Of a stretch of DNA of 64,000 nt, positions 24,740-36,328 are shown piece after piece. Within the stretch, counting starts at the first letter, position 1. Each line of letters starts with the position of its first letter. Under the pieces are notes generated by a model. That model was not told the origin of the DNA, did no database searches, and worked only from the letters and a program-made list of their open reading frames with translations. This DNA is from Archilochus colubris (taxonomy: Eukaryota; Chordata; Aves; Apodiformes; Trochilidae), in the NCBI GenBank assembly GCA_023079485.1, contig CM041083.1, positions 103,431,054 to 103,495,053 of the forward strand. Reading direction: 5' to 3'. The translations under genes and the position numbers were made by a program.

Positions 24740-25402
24740 ACAGAATCTGTAATAGCCCACATTGTAATAGGTGTTAGCAGATCTTCTAGTCCAACCTTTC
24801 ATGGGTAAAAGGGCCAAGATGAGATTATCTAACACCCTGTCCAGTCACATCTTGAAAACCTCTAGTGATGGGGACTCTATTGAATCCCTGGGGAGGTTAT
24901 TCCAGTGTATGATTGTTCTCCATGTAAAAGTTTCTTACCTTGTGATGAAATCTCTGCCAGTGCAACTCCTTGTCTTTCTCATGTGGCTCCTTGTGAATAG
25001 AGGAGCCTTCAACCTCAAAAGTGATTAGGCCTCCCCGAGCCTTCTCTTCTCCAGGGAATGGGGATTTAATGGCTTCAGTCTTTACTCATAGGTCTAGTTC
25101 TCTAGTCTTTTGATCTTCTTCATGGCCTTCCTTTGGACCCTCTCCGGTCTGTTTGTGTCTTTTTTGAACTGTGGGGATTAAAACTGCATCCAGTACTCCA
25201 AATGTGACCTGACAAGTGCTGAGTAAGGGGGGGATTATCATATTTCTGCTAGTCACAACCCTGAGGATGTAGCCCAGGATCCCACTTGCCCTTATTGCTG
25301 CAGCAGCATGCTGCTGACTCATCTTCAGCTTGTTGTCCTCCAGGACACCAAAGTTTTTCAGCAAATCTGCTCCCCAGCCAAACAGATTCAAGTCTGGTTA
25401 GC
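24740..25402 (-). mobile_element. CR1 3' region on the minus strand
   Basis: Read on the minus strand this is the last ~660 bases of a CR1. The plus strand shows the antisense CR1 landmarks in order: an 'AATACAGAATCTGTAATAG' 3' end, 'CTAGTCCAACC', 'CCCTGTCCAGTCACATCTTG', 'CCTTCTCTTCTCCAG', 'TTTGGACCCTCTCCGGTC', 'ACTGCATCCAGTACTCC' and 'AATGTGACCTGACAAGTGCTGAG'. Both frames are broken by stops. The 5' end is truncated near 25402, as is usual for CR1. Confidence 0.88.
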
Positions 25403-28400
25403 ACACTCTCGACTTGTCTAATGCTTAATCACAAATGCATAGTGAGGTAAGATGAGAAACTGAAATGAAAGAAAATGTGCTCTTGAAAGTAAACTGAGTC
25501 CGTGGTATTCTGCATTTGTTTAACACTCTCTTTGCAGGGTCAATACTGATTTTTTTCCTGTGCAAGGTGACGAGAATTAGATCCAACTATTATTGAACTT
25601 TAATTACCTTGAACTATTCTGTTTTTCTCATTTGTATCAAATCTATTAACTGAAGAATGTTTACATTTTGTGGACTCTCATATAAGGATATAGACATCTA
25701 AACCCTGAAAATATATTCCTGGTATATTCTAATAATCAGTTAAACAGGTAAGAAATGATTCATGTCTTCTTACTCTGAGGAATAAAGTCAACTTTGAAGT
25801 ATTGATTAAGTAAAGATAACAGCAGTGCCATCTTCATCAGAAAGTGTTATTTGCTTGGTGGAGGGTGTTTTTATGTTCTTCCTCTGCAAACTTAACTTGC
25901 TTCAAATAGTGATTTTAAACTGAGTTGAGCTTTTGGGTAATATGTTCTTGACTAGAAGAATTCTACTTCTGATGATGACAGGGAAGCTGTGCTTAGAGAA
26001 ATCACAGTGTTGTCCAGTATATATGTTATAGAATGAAATGGTTAATCTAGACTCAATAATTTGTCTTTTCTAGGATATTCAGATAGTAATTTAAAGGTCT
26101 TCCCAAACTCCATAGTAGGTGTGTAAAACAGTTTTATGCTACTTTATATATTGAAATAGTAAAGATTATATGTTAAAACACAGAGCCTATGCAACCATAC
26201 ATAAGAGGTGCATTCGGGAAGATTTTTAAAAACAAAAGCAATTACTAATATTTAATTTCTATTTGTTGAGCTTTATTAAATTACTTCCTTTATTATCTTA
26301 GCCCTAAGTGTCTTCTTTAAATTCTGTTTGAACAAGACTCAGTCTGGAATTTCACATTGTAAGCATTTGTTGCTTTAATTTTATTATTCCACAAAGTTTA
26401 CTGCAGATGAGATACTGTAAAAGTATTATACCTTGGTATAATATTAGCTGACTATAGAAGGCATTGTCTTGAACGCTTCCTGTATGTAGGGATCTATGTG
26501 AACTTATATAGTAGGTCCATCTTTTTCAATAGCTAGCAATAGTTTTGGAGTAAGTGCATATGTGCACCACTATCATTATATGCTGCTGAAGCAATATTTC
26601 CCATTGCAATGTGAAACTTTGCATGCTGGTATTGAGCAATGTGTTTGAACTGAGTGAATTGCTATTTATTAACTAGTAAGACCTACTGATTAAGATCACC
26701 ATGTGTGAGCATGACACACACAGAACCCTTGTAATAGTTTGATAGATTGGTACACAGTTGATTATTTTTTTCATGCAGTAGTGCATTCATTTCCCCTTCA
26801 CCTTGTTCACTGGATCAGTTTTTTGAAGAAATTCCTGTCTGGTCTCTGAAAAAACCCACCACATTTGTGCCCTTGCCTTGCTGACTAATATGTATGGCCA
26901 TGCTGTAGAGAAAGAGACAGCATGAAGCTCTTTTCCAATAACGTAGCATTCTCTTTGTGATAAATAGCTATTTCATGAACAAAGGTTTGTTCCAAGCCTG
27001 GAAAAAAAACACTAGCAAGTCATTTTTGATAATTTATAGAAATGAAAGGATAAACAAACACAAATGTGATGCAATATACATGAAGCAGGGGGTTAAAAGT
27101 ACACAATCTTGACTTTGCTGGGAACTGATTACTTCTGCAGTGCCAGTTTAAATCTGAGATAGGGAAATTATAGATAGAATTCATAACAAAGTCTATTTTT
27201 ACTATACAGAAAGAAGCATATATTGTTCCTTTTTGTTATCTTGTAGTGCTCTTTATTTTATTTATTTTGTTTAAAACAGAGATAGTTTTTTTTCTTTTAA
27301 CTGAGAATAATGACAATAAATTACACTGAAAATGTACATAATTGGAATACAGAATGATGCAACAAGAATAGAAGAAGCTTAGAGACTTAGTTTTTATGCT
27401 GGACTAACAATAAGACATTTCCAGCTTTGCAATAATAAGCAACAATAAAATGAATATAAAAAAGTTTATCTAACTTAAGAAAGGATATTTGGCTTCTTAT
27501 CAATGTCATGAAATGAACACCTTTTTATCAACATTTGATATCCTGTCCATATAAAATGAACCATTTTTCTCAGTTAATTCTATAAGTGCCACATGTCAAA
27601 AAAATCCAGCACGATGAATGGACAGCTATTACGTACATAAAACAAACTACTTCTTAACTCCATATATCAAAAAACAAGCTATCTGAATGTGAAGAAGTAG
27701 GTATTTTGAATGATTAGATCAGAGATATCAGCATTTAGTCATTTTTCTCAAAGTACAGCAGTGGTGAAACATGATTATTTATGTTTTCAAATGTAAATGT
27801 CTGAATAGCTTTCAAATACTTCTCTGAGATGACACAAAAGTAAAAAATCAGGTGTTTCTGAAACCCTTAATTGCTTAGGACTTTTAAATTTTGTTAATTT
27901 TGATATGTATAATGCTATTATAGTTTCTATTATGTCTGACATTTACTAGACCATATCTGAATCTATGAGATCAAGGACCCAATTTATGAGATGTGAAATT
28001 CATGATAGCTTATCCATTCAGGACAAAAATCTCAGTCTTCCTCAGTATCTGAATTACATGGTTAAGCTTTCATATCAGTCATGATTTTGTCAATATTTTG
28101 TTATTGTCATGAGCAAATAACAGGCTACAAACAGTGGAAGACTTCTGTGAGAGCTCAAGGATACAGAAAACATTAGCTATTTCATGCTTCTTTTCCCAGG
28201 TAGTTTTCCACAACTCTTCATTTTGCCTTTTTATTACCTGATCTATTTTTCATGAAATTCAGTATGAGCAGTTGTAGAATTCACTAGCAGGGAATCACAC
28301 TAGCAACTAGATTACCTGCAAATACATAAGCTAAATTAATATCGCATAGTGATGCTATTTTTCCTACTTTATTTAAAAACAAAACAAAACAAAACAAACT

Positions 28401-29227
28401 GTAAAAATGCTTTCTTCTCAAAAGCATCCAATTTTATGTTCTCTGCAACATTATTAATTAGAATATTAATTAGTAAAACATGAGGTATAACTATTAGAGT
28501 GAAAATGAGTTGGGTTAGAAGAGAAATAGACTATATGACTTCATATCTATTGAGTGTCTGGTCGAAACTTAATTAGAAAAGCATTTCTAAAAGAAGGATA
28601 GGACTTGTAGGATGCAGACAAAATGGTTTAAAATCTTCACTGGTTTTAATTTTAATCGAGATAATACTATGCTGCAAACAGCTCTTTGCTGCTGAGATCA
28701 AACCACAATATGAAGATAGTAATTGAAGGATAATGTATTGAATAGGTTTTTGAAAGCAAATGGTCATTTACAGAAGTTTTAAAAATTCAGTGTAAGATTT
28801 TATATGAATCTGAGAAATATTTAATTTTTCTGAAATACTTACATCTTGTTTTCAAGAAAAGTATTTTTTAACAATTAAATCACTGCTCCTTATTGATGTT
28901 CACCTGAAAAAATTATCTGTTATCTGCTTTTCACAAGCTTTAATGAATATTCTGAACTTCCTCTATATGAGGGTTAAACAATTGCCATCAATCCAGTTAT
29001 GAAAATTTCATTTTGAAATACTTCTTCTGCTGAACTGATTCAGAACTGATCAGAACATTTTTTTTAGTTACTTTAAAAAAGCTGGAATATTAATGAAGTC
29101 AAGAACCTTGGAACATAAATAGAAGGGCATGAAAATGGGATTTAAACATCATCTGTAAGAGTATTTCTCTTTATACATATATAAATATGATTATGGTACA
29201 GCAGTGCAGCAGTCATAAAAAACAGGT
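25403..29227. other. AT-rich non-coding stretch
   Basis: I see nothing recognisable in about 3.8 kb apart from a short (AAAAC)n repeat at 28376-28397. Confidence 0.65.
28376..28397 (+). repeat. (AAAAC)4 microsatellite
   Basis: Four perfect AAAAC units follow an A-run. A similar repeat lies at 58859-58881. Confidence 0.85.
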
Positions 29228-29265
29228 GATTCATGAGACTGCCCCTGGAGTACTGTGGCCAGTAC
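29228..29265 (+). mobile_element. short CR1 scrap
   Basis: About 35 bases read ATGAGACTGCCCCTGGAGTA and then CTGTGGCCAGT, a close match to the CR1 stretch 'GTGAGGCTGCACCTGGAGTACTGTGTCCAGT'. It runs directly into an A/C-rich tract. It is short enough that the assignment rests on this one phrase. Confidence 0.5.
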
Positions 29266-29403
29266 AAAAACACAACCAACCAAAACAACAACAACAAGAA
29301 AAAAAACAACCCACCAAAAAAACCCCCCAAAAAACCCACAACTAAACAAAAAAAGACCAAAAAGCACAAAAACCCCTACAAACAACAACAACAACAAAAA
29401 CCC
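29266..29403 (+). repeat. A/C-rich low-complexity tract
   Basis: About 138 bases of AAC, AAAC, CCC and AAAAAACCC units, nearly devoid of G and T. It is of the same type as at 4027-4185. Frames over it (Lys/Pro/Asn-rich on plus, Phe/Val/Leu/Gly-rich on minus) come from its composition. Confidence 0.85.
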
Positions 29404-29753
29404 AATCAGGACATGGAGATAAGATAGAACTACTTTTAAGAAAGTCTTTAAAAAATCTTTGAAGATTTTGATTTTTAAATTGTTTATGAATCCAATACTA
29501 TGTTTTGAAATATTGGGATCAGGATGGACTATCAGAATTGATGTCATTTCTATGCATATTTTGTTGCCCTTGCCTGGCTTGTGGTAGTCAGGATATTATA
29601 CCACTTGCAAAGAGAAACATTTGTCCTATTACTGAAGATTTAAGTATTTTTACTTGATTAACATCTGTGAAAACTTTTATGTAGAGGAATCAACAGAACA
29701 GAAGGGCACTTCCTTGGCCTCCATCCAGTAAGGCACATGAGGTACCAACTTAC

Positions 29754-29906
29754 CTGTCGTGTCTACTCTGTATCTTCGAAGAGGCACTGCAGGCCCTAGG
29801 ACCTGCAGTGTGGGTACAGATGGGTATGTCAAGGCTTGAATAATAGTATGGGGTTTCTCCAACAAAGGGATAAAGGCCCAGTAGTTGTGAATCCAACTAT
29901 TTATCA
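29754..29906 (-). CDS. candidate exon of an unidentified gene
   Basis: On the minus strand a segment of exactly 153 bases is bounded upstream by AAAAGCAG (acceptor-like, but with a poor pyrimidine tract) and downstream by ACAG followed by GTAAGT, a full consensus donor at 29753-29748. It starts with two bases of a split codon and ends with one, so it is a symmetrical phase 1-1 exon of 50 complete codons without a stop. The predicted peptide has a tryptophan/aromatic start (SWIHNYWAFIP), a hydrophobic middle and a basic patch (PLRRYRVDTT). It is richer in G and C than its flanks and does not look like CR1 or an LTR. I do not recognise the protein. The open frame runs past the donor for 25 more codons, so a chance frame is also possible. 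No partner exon was identified in the window. Confidence 0.25.
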
Positions 29907-32900
29907 CTGCTTTTATAAATTTTTAGAATAAAGATATTGGATAAAATAAGTTCCCAAAGGCATCTGTGGGGAACAGTTCTGGAAGTTATTTCTTCATCTA
30001 GATGAAAGTACTATTTATAATTACCCTCTCCTGAATTAGACAGCTTTTAATTCATTTAATTGTATTTCTCTCCAAACCAATTTGATTTAATTTCCCTACA
30101 GTATATGCTGTGACATGGCATCAAATTTTGAGAAATTCAGACAGATCTCCTGTATGCCTTTCATAGTTCTGCAATTGTATCATCCCAGAACTGAAAGATG
30201 GTTTGAATATTCTATCCCAATGAATACATCTATGATTCTATTTTGTGACCGATTCTACTCTTTTCCAAATATCATGTCTATTCCCTAACAAGTAATATTG
30301 TGTTATTCATATTAGGTGCTAACAGAATTTTTTCTATCCACATTTTATATTTTAAGATTATTATGTAGTAGCACAAAAGTTTTAGAAAGATACTCTGTCC
30401 TCTGCAGCTTGGTTTCTGTGGTTCCTTCCCTGTTCACATTTGCCAGGCATAACTTAAACAAGTCAGTCAAAATGAACTTTGTGAAAGGTTTTTAATTGCT
30501 TGGTTTCAATATGAATTGTTTTGTTCCCTTCTGGTTTAGTTTCATAGCTAATCTAGCCTTGGATTTTGTAAAACTAGAGTTAGAGTGACCTCTGTGTAGT
30601 CTTATCTTCCCACTTCAATTTTTCCTGAGTTGCTAGATGCACTCCTCGCTTATCTTGCATATGGTGCTTTTGTTAGTTGATTGGCCTCTGCCATGCTGAC
30701 GTGTAACAGAGTTACAATCTTTTTTTTATTTCTTTTTTATGTTTTTGTCTTTGTATGCTTCCTCCTGACTTTAGCAAATTCACTGTCTAGCAATGACAAG
30801 GAGGACACAAAAACTAGTTCCTATATTATATCACACTAAAGAGTCATTTTGTCTGTCTACTCGCTCTGACAGAGGCCAATATCTGAAACTTCAAAGACAA
30901 AATGCAAAATTATGAACCAAATTATATTTTCAGAAAAGCAAAATTTGAAGGATTACAAAACTATAATAATTCAGCAGAAAGAATCCTTCATAATTTATTT
31001 AATCTATTTCTCTCTCCACAAGAAAAAAAGATGACACTATGTTATAAAGTAGAATAATTAAATTTTAAGTGCTGATTCTTTCTAATAATTGATCATGCCA
31101 GACACATGGATTTTTATCCACACATTTGGATTTTTAAATGACCTTTTCAAGACATTCAGCTGCTAATTTCTGTTGAAGTAAATGTACAAGAAGACACATA
31201 ATTTACTTCCTGAAGCACGTATGGGCCTAGACATATCTGAACTATCACAGAAGCTTCAAGTTATGGTTTAAAAATATTTAAGCTTATTTTAAAGAGGAGA
31301 AAATTACTTCTATTTTATGCAATGCTTCAAGTAGTCTTTTACTTCAAAACTGTTAAAGAAAAAATTAACAGCATTTTAAATTTTTTCTGTTTAGCAAAAT
31401 TTTGGAGAACCATAGATGGTATTTGATGTGGCCAGTGCAATACCTACAAATGCTAGCTGAAGTTTGTAAAAATAATTCTATGTGACACACAGAATATTCA
31501 ACCACTAAACCTTTATATTTAAGAATTGCTATATACAAAAATAAAATCTTCAAAGATATTTTGGTGCCTAGAATTAGAAAAAGGCTTTACATGATGGAAT
31601 AGTTATACATTCAAATGACTGCTTCAAGGCCATTTAATCCCATTCTCCTAGGAATTTAAATTATGTTTCACTATGTATATATAAAGTCATAATCAATAAT
31701 TCTACTTTTTATAGGTTTCTAAAGAGTGTTATATACTGTCATATTGTGCATTCCATATATATTTTAATGTTAAATCTTGAGGAGGTTGTTGTATGATTAC
31801 ATCCATGTAATATTATTTGGAATTATTTGTAGTGAAAGATAAATTTTTCCCCTCCACAAAAAAGAACAGTATTTCCCAGAGACACTAAAATTGAATTTGT
31901 ACTATACAGTTAACATCTCTGTACAAAAAAAGTGCCTTTTGAGAAAGCAAAAATCAAGGGCATGTGTCCATGGATAGTAAAACTTTTTGTTTTTTTGAGG
32001 AAAGACTTTTGAGGAGTTTTAAGTCCTAAATTAAACAAAGCAAAAAAAAAACCCAAAAAACAACAGGAAATTGTGTATGTTTGAGGAAAACATGAGACTT
32101 CGAAAAGAAGTAATAAATGATCTTCATATTCTTAGTCTGAAGAATGAAAATGTGATTTTGGAGACACTTGTAATGAAAGCTAGAGTGCTGAACCACCGAA
32201 GGGTCTTCTCAAGACAAGAAGAAGCAAACAAATATCTAGGTGAGGCCAGAGGAAGGGAGATTTGAGTACATGAGGGAGCTTGTGTAAACCAGTGTTGTAA
32301 TCCTCTTAAAGAGTAAAGTATAACTCAGTAACAGGTCAACATACAAACTTTTGTAAGGACACTAAAAAACTTAGACTTTGGGCGTAACAATACAATTTTA
32401 TGTTAATGAATTTGGAAGCTGAAGTTAATAGCTGGGAATTTCAATTACTTCTCTGAAACAAAATGAGTTACCTAAATATAGTCAGTGACAGCAGGGAGAT
32501 AACATTTCAGTCCCAAGACTAAAACACAGTAATTCTTGTGTATCCAAAGCATTACCTTGTGAAAAGCAAGTATAATAAATATTTACCATTTATTTAGTGG
32601 AATAAGTATCTAAACAAATAACTATTTGAAATGACACATATGTAATTTGTTACTTTGCATATGAATAAAGGGAACTAAGGAGGAAAAAAACTAGAAAAAG
32701 GATAGATAAATATGTAAATATGAAACTCTTTTTAAAAATAAAACAACCCATAAGTATAATCTCCCATTTGGGTGGATGGTTAATCCACACATGTCAAGTC
32801 CCTGTGGCAGGGATAGCACTGCAGTATTCCTAACTTTGGTAATAATCCTGTGAAATTACTTTGATATCCAGTTGGCAAGAAAAAATGTTATTGTTGTAAG

Positions 32901-33726
32901 TGGCTTTGTGACTTAGGCAGTCTGCAAAAGAGAGAATTTGTATATATTATTGCTTCTCACTATCGTTTTTCAGAGAGAATATTTTGTAGCAGTGATTGTC
33001 CTCAGCTGAACAGTGGCTTCAATTCATTTATTGATTTCAGTTGAACTGTTGACTTTTTAGTTACACCCTGGGACAACATGACACACTGAATATGCTGCCT
33101 TCTCTCAGTGGAAGAATACTAATGTCTTCCACTTCTGCTAAAGCCCTCTGTCTTTTAATTTTAGCTTTTCTTTTCAAGTAAAACGTATGTGTATTTGTAT
33201 GTACATCTGTTTTAAGACTAGAGTTTTCACCTCAACTTTTGTCTCTTTTCTGTTATGTCAAAACTCAGAGCTTTATATCTTCTTGGACAGTTTTTTCTGT
33301 TAAAACATGATATGAGAAGAGACAGAACAGAGCATATATTCAGCATTACTTCCTTCTGGGGACCAAATATTTTTGTAATTAGACTTACAAACAATAGCAT
33401 ATTCCAAGCCAGAATTCCATTTTCTTGAGCATCGGAGCTGTAGAGCTTTTTTCATTGTACATAACCGAGGTAATTAATTTTACTGAATGCGTACAATTTT
33501 ACATTCCTCCATAAAATTATCCAAATACCTTTTCTACAATAGAAGAAGGAATATTTTTTTATTTTATTTTTCATGTAAAATATTGTCTGAAGGGATTTTG
33601 GCACTGCTGATGAAAAAAAATTTAGATATTTCAGATAGAGAAGTTTTTCCAAATTTAGACTTTCATTTAAAGTCATAAACATGGGGAACCTGGTGATTGC
33701 ACTTGACTTTATGCTAATATTTTTTA
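29907..33726. other. AT-rich non-coding stretch
   Basis: I see no gene or transposon. It includes an A-run/ACCC scrap at about 32042-32066 and otherwise unremarkable AT-rich DNA. Confidence 0.6.
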
Positions 33727-34728
33727 TAGAATCGTAGAATGTCAGGTTGGATGAGATTTCAAGGATCATCTGGTCCAACTCTTCTAAAATTACTGCTTAA
33801 TGATATGTCCCAGCACACCATCAAGCTGAGACTTAAAACTTTCCAAGGTGAGGGAATCCACCACTCCCCTTCGGAAACCATTCCAATGTCTGACTGTCCT
33901 CATAGTGAGAAATTTTCCTCTTGCATTCAAACACAGCTTCCCCAGGGCCACCTTGTGCTCATTGCCCCTTGTCTTGTCCTTGTGACTTCTTGCGAACATG
34001 GAGTCTCCAGCTTCGTTGTAGCTGCCCTTTAGGTACTGGAACATTGTATTAAGGTCTCTCCTAAGCCTTCTCTTCTCAAGGATGAACAAATGCAGTCCTC
34101 CCAGCCTCTCCTCCTATGCCAGGTGCTCTAGTCCTCTTATAATCCTCATGGCTCTTTTCTGGACCCTCTCCAGCCTGTTCACATCCTTTTTCTACAGCAG
34201 GGACCAAAACTGGATGAAATACTCCGCTTGTGGTCTGACAAGTGCTGAGTAGAGTGGGATGATGACATCTTTGTCTCTGCTTGTTGATGCCCTTGTTGAT
34301 GCAGCCCAGCATCCTGTTGGCTTTCTGTACAGCTGCTGCACTGTTCGCTCATGTTGGGCCTGTTGTCCACCAAGACGCTCAGATCCCTTTCCACATGGCT
34401 GCTTCCTAGCCAAGTGGATTCCGGTCTGAGCTACACTCCTGGGTTATGTGTACCCAGGTACAAGACCTTCCACTTCTCTACAATGAACTTCATGAAGTTC
34501 CTGTCAGACCAGCTCTCCAGTCTGTCTCAAAGTCATCCTGGAGGGTGTCTCTCCCTTCTGGGGTGTCAGCCTCTCCACTCACCTTGGTGTCACCTGTGAA
34601 TTTCATCAGGGTGCTCTTGATCTCAACATCCAGGTTGCTTTTGAAGATATTAATCAACACCAGGCCCAATATTGAGACCTGGGCAACTTCATCTGTGACC
34701 AGTTGCCACTTGGAAGATAAACTACTTA
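33727..34728 (-). mobile_element. CR1, 5'-truncated, minus strand, with altered RT active site
   Basis: About 1 kb of CR1 on the minus strand. The 3' end is at the left (antisense ATAGAATCGTAGAATGTCAG at 33727) and the 5' truncation is near 34728. It covers the last part of the ORF2 reverse transcriptase, the C-terminal region and the 3' UTR. The catalytic [F/Y]-x-D-D box reads FTGD at 34600-34589, so the first catalytic Asp is replaced by Gly (GGT for GAT). Downstream it keeps the 'DTPEGRDTLQDD' stretch before the frame breaks. It is closely similar, in opposite orientation, to the copy at 50085-51190, including the FTGD change. It is non-functional as it stands (truncated and frameshifted). 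Confidence 0.92.
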
Positions 34729-35964
34729 AATTTTTAAACAAATGAAACTTAAATATTCTTTTGCAGATTTAGTTGCTTTGCATGAACCAGGAAAATCACT
34801 TTGGCATCATACCTTACACAAAATCAATAACACTTATGGATACCTTGAGAATCATTCATCAAAACAATTACATTTTTACACAGTACATGAAAAATATGGT
34901 TAGCATTGCTCCATTTAATTATAATAGAGTACTCTAGAAAAGCATAATAAATTAGATGTTTCCATTTTATTTAGTTATGACATTAATATATTTGACCTTA
35001 CTCCAGCAGTCATCATTAGAGATATTTTTACAATCATAATAGTGTATTTAAGGTAGCAGTGCGTATTTTAGATACAGGACCATATTTTTTATTTTCTTTA
35101 ACAGTTTCACAAAGAAACCTAACACGTTTACTGCACAGGATTAGTGTCTTTAACAATGAATATTATTAAAGAATAAAACTTTCTATTAGTGTAATACAGA
35201 TTTTCCCTTGTTCCAGTTATGAAGTCAGAAAATTAAATTCCAAAACTGAAAACTGATTTTATGGAGTAAATTCACTACAAAATAAAATTTGACTAGCACA
35301 GGTTCAAAACACAGGAATACCTTTGAAAATCTTGTGCTCTATGACAGAGATTTTTACAAAAAATTTATGTTTAATTATCTCATACTTCAGGTACCCTGCT
35401 GCCGGTTTTCAGGGACCAGAAAAAAATAATTTAAGAGGGCAAATAACTTGGCTGATATAGTTTTCTAAATAGAAATTAACTGTAACTGGACATAAGAGTT
35501 GGAACACTTTCTGTGCTCCTGTTTTTATTTCAATTTAAAAAAAAAAGTGAAGCTGGTGATTCTTGTTCTATTGCTGATACTATCTGAAGCATCTGAAATA
35601 AGTCAGATGCCTTTGACTAGAGGATATCTTGGCATGATCTATTTTTCTTCCTCTGCAATGTACAAAAACGTTTGTTATGTCTGCTGTTTGGACAACAGGG
35701 CTTAACAAAGCAGATTAAAAATATGTTTAAGGAACAAGGAATATTAGATCTTATTTTCTACTCTTTCCATGGGTTATATTGATTTATAGAGTTTTAATCC
35801 TGTAGTGTTTTTTTTTCATAGCGTATTAAAAAAAATTGTTTTGTTTGTGTAATGGATTGAATAGTAGATGATATTCTGGAAACTTAAAAAAAATGGACAT
35901 ATTCTGAGCTGCTGAGGGTCAATATTTGGTTGCTCAATGTTACAAAATCTTAATCCAGACCTCT
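34729..35964. other. AT-rich non-coding stretch
   Basis: No gene, RNA or recognised repeat is visible. Confidence 0.65.
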
Positions 35965-36328
35965 TGTTAGCCTGAAGAACAGAAGACTTGGGAGGACCTA
36001 GTTTGTAGTGAAAGCCCCATATAACTGGTGGATGGATGAGATGGTGTCAGACTCTTCTTAGAGGTGAATAGTGAATGTATATCACTCAATGGTCTCAAGT
36101 GGTTTCAAGGGAACCCCAGATTCAACAATCCTATAACAAGCATTAAGCACTGGAATGGGCCGTTTGGAGATGCTGGAGAACACCCATTATTAAATTTTTC
36201 AGAAATTAAGTGAACATAGCTGAGTATGACAACCTGATTTTCAGTTAGCCTAAGTGAAACTTAGGCACTGAGCAGGAGGACGGATGAGGTGACTTCTAGA
36301 AATCCCTTTCAAAAGAAATTATTTGAAT
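35965..36328 (+). mobile_element. CR1 3' end, strongly decayed
   Basis: Plus-strand CR1 3' landmarks survive in order: GAAGACTTGGGAGGACCTA, GTGTCAGACTCTTCTTAGAGG, CAATGGTCTCAAGT, GCATTAAGCACTGGAATGGG, and the terminal GAGCAGGAGGACGGATGAGG with GACTTCTAGAAATCCCTTTC. The divergence and lost segments suggest an old insertion. No frame survives. Confidence 0.75.

Noticed and set aside
29142..29547. Minus-strand hydrophobic frames resembling membrane proteins (Phe/Leu/Val/Gly runs)
   Set aside because: They translate the A/C-rich tract at 29266-29403 on its T/G strand, so the apparent membrane segments come from the repeat.
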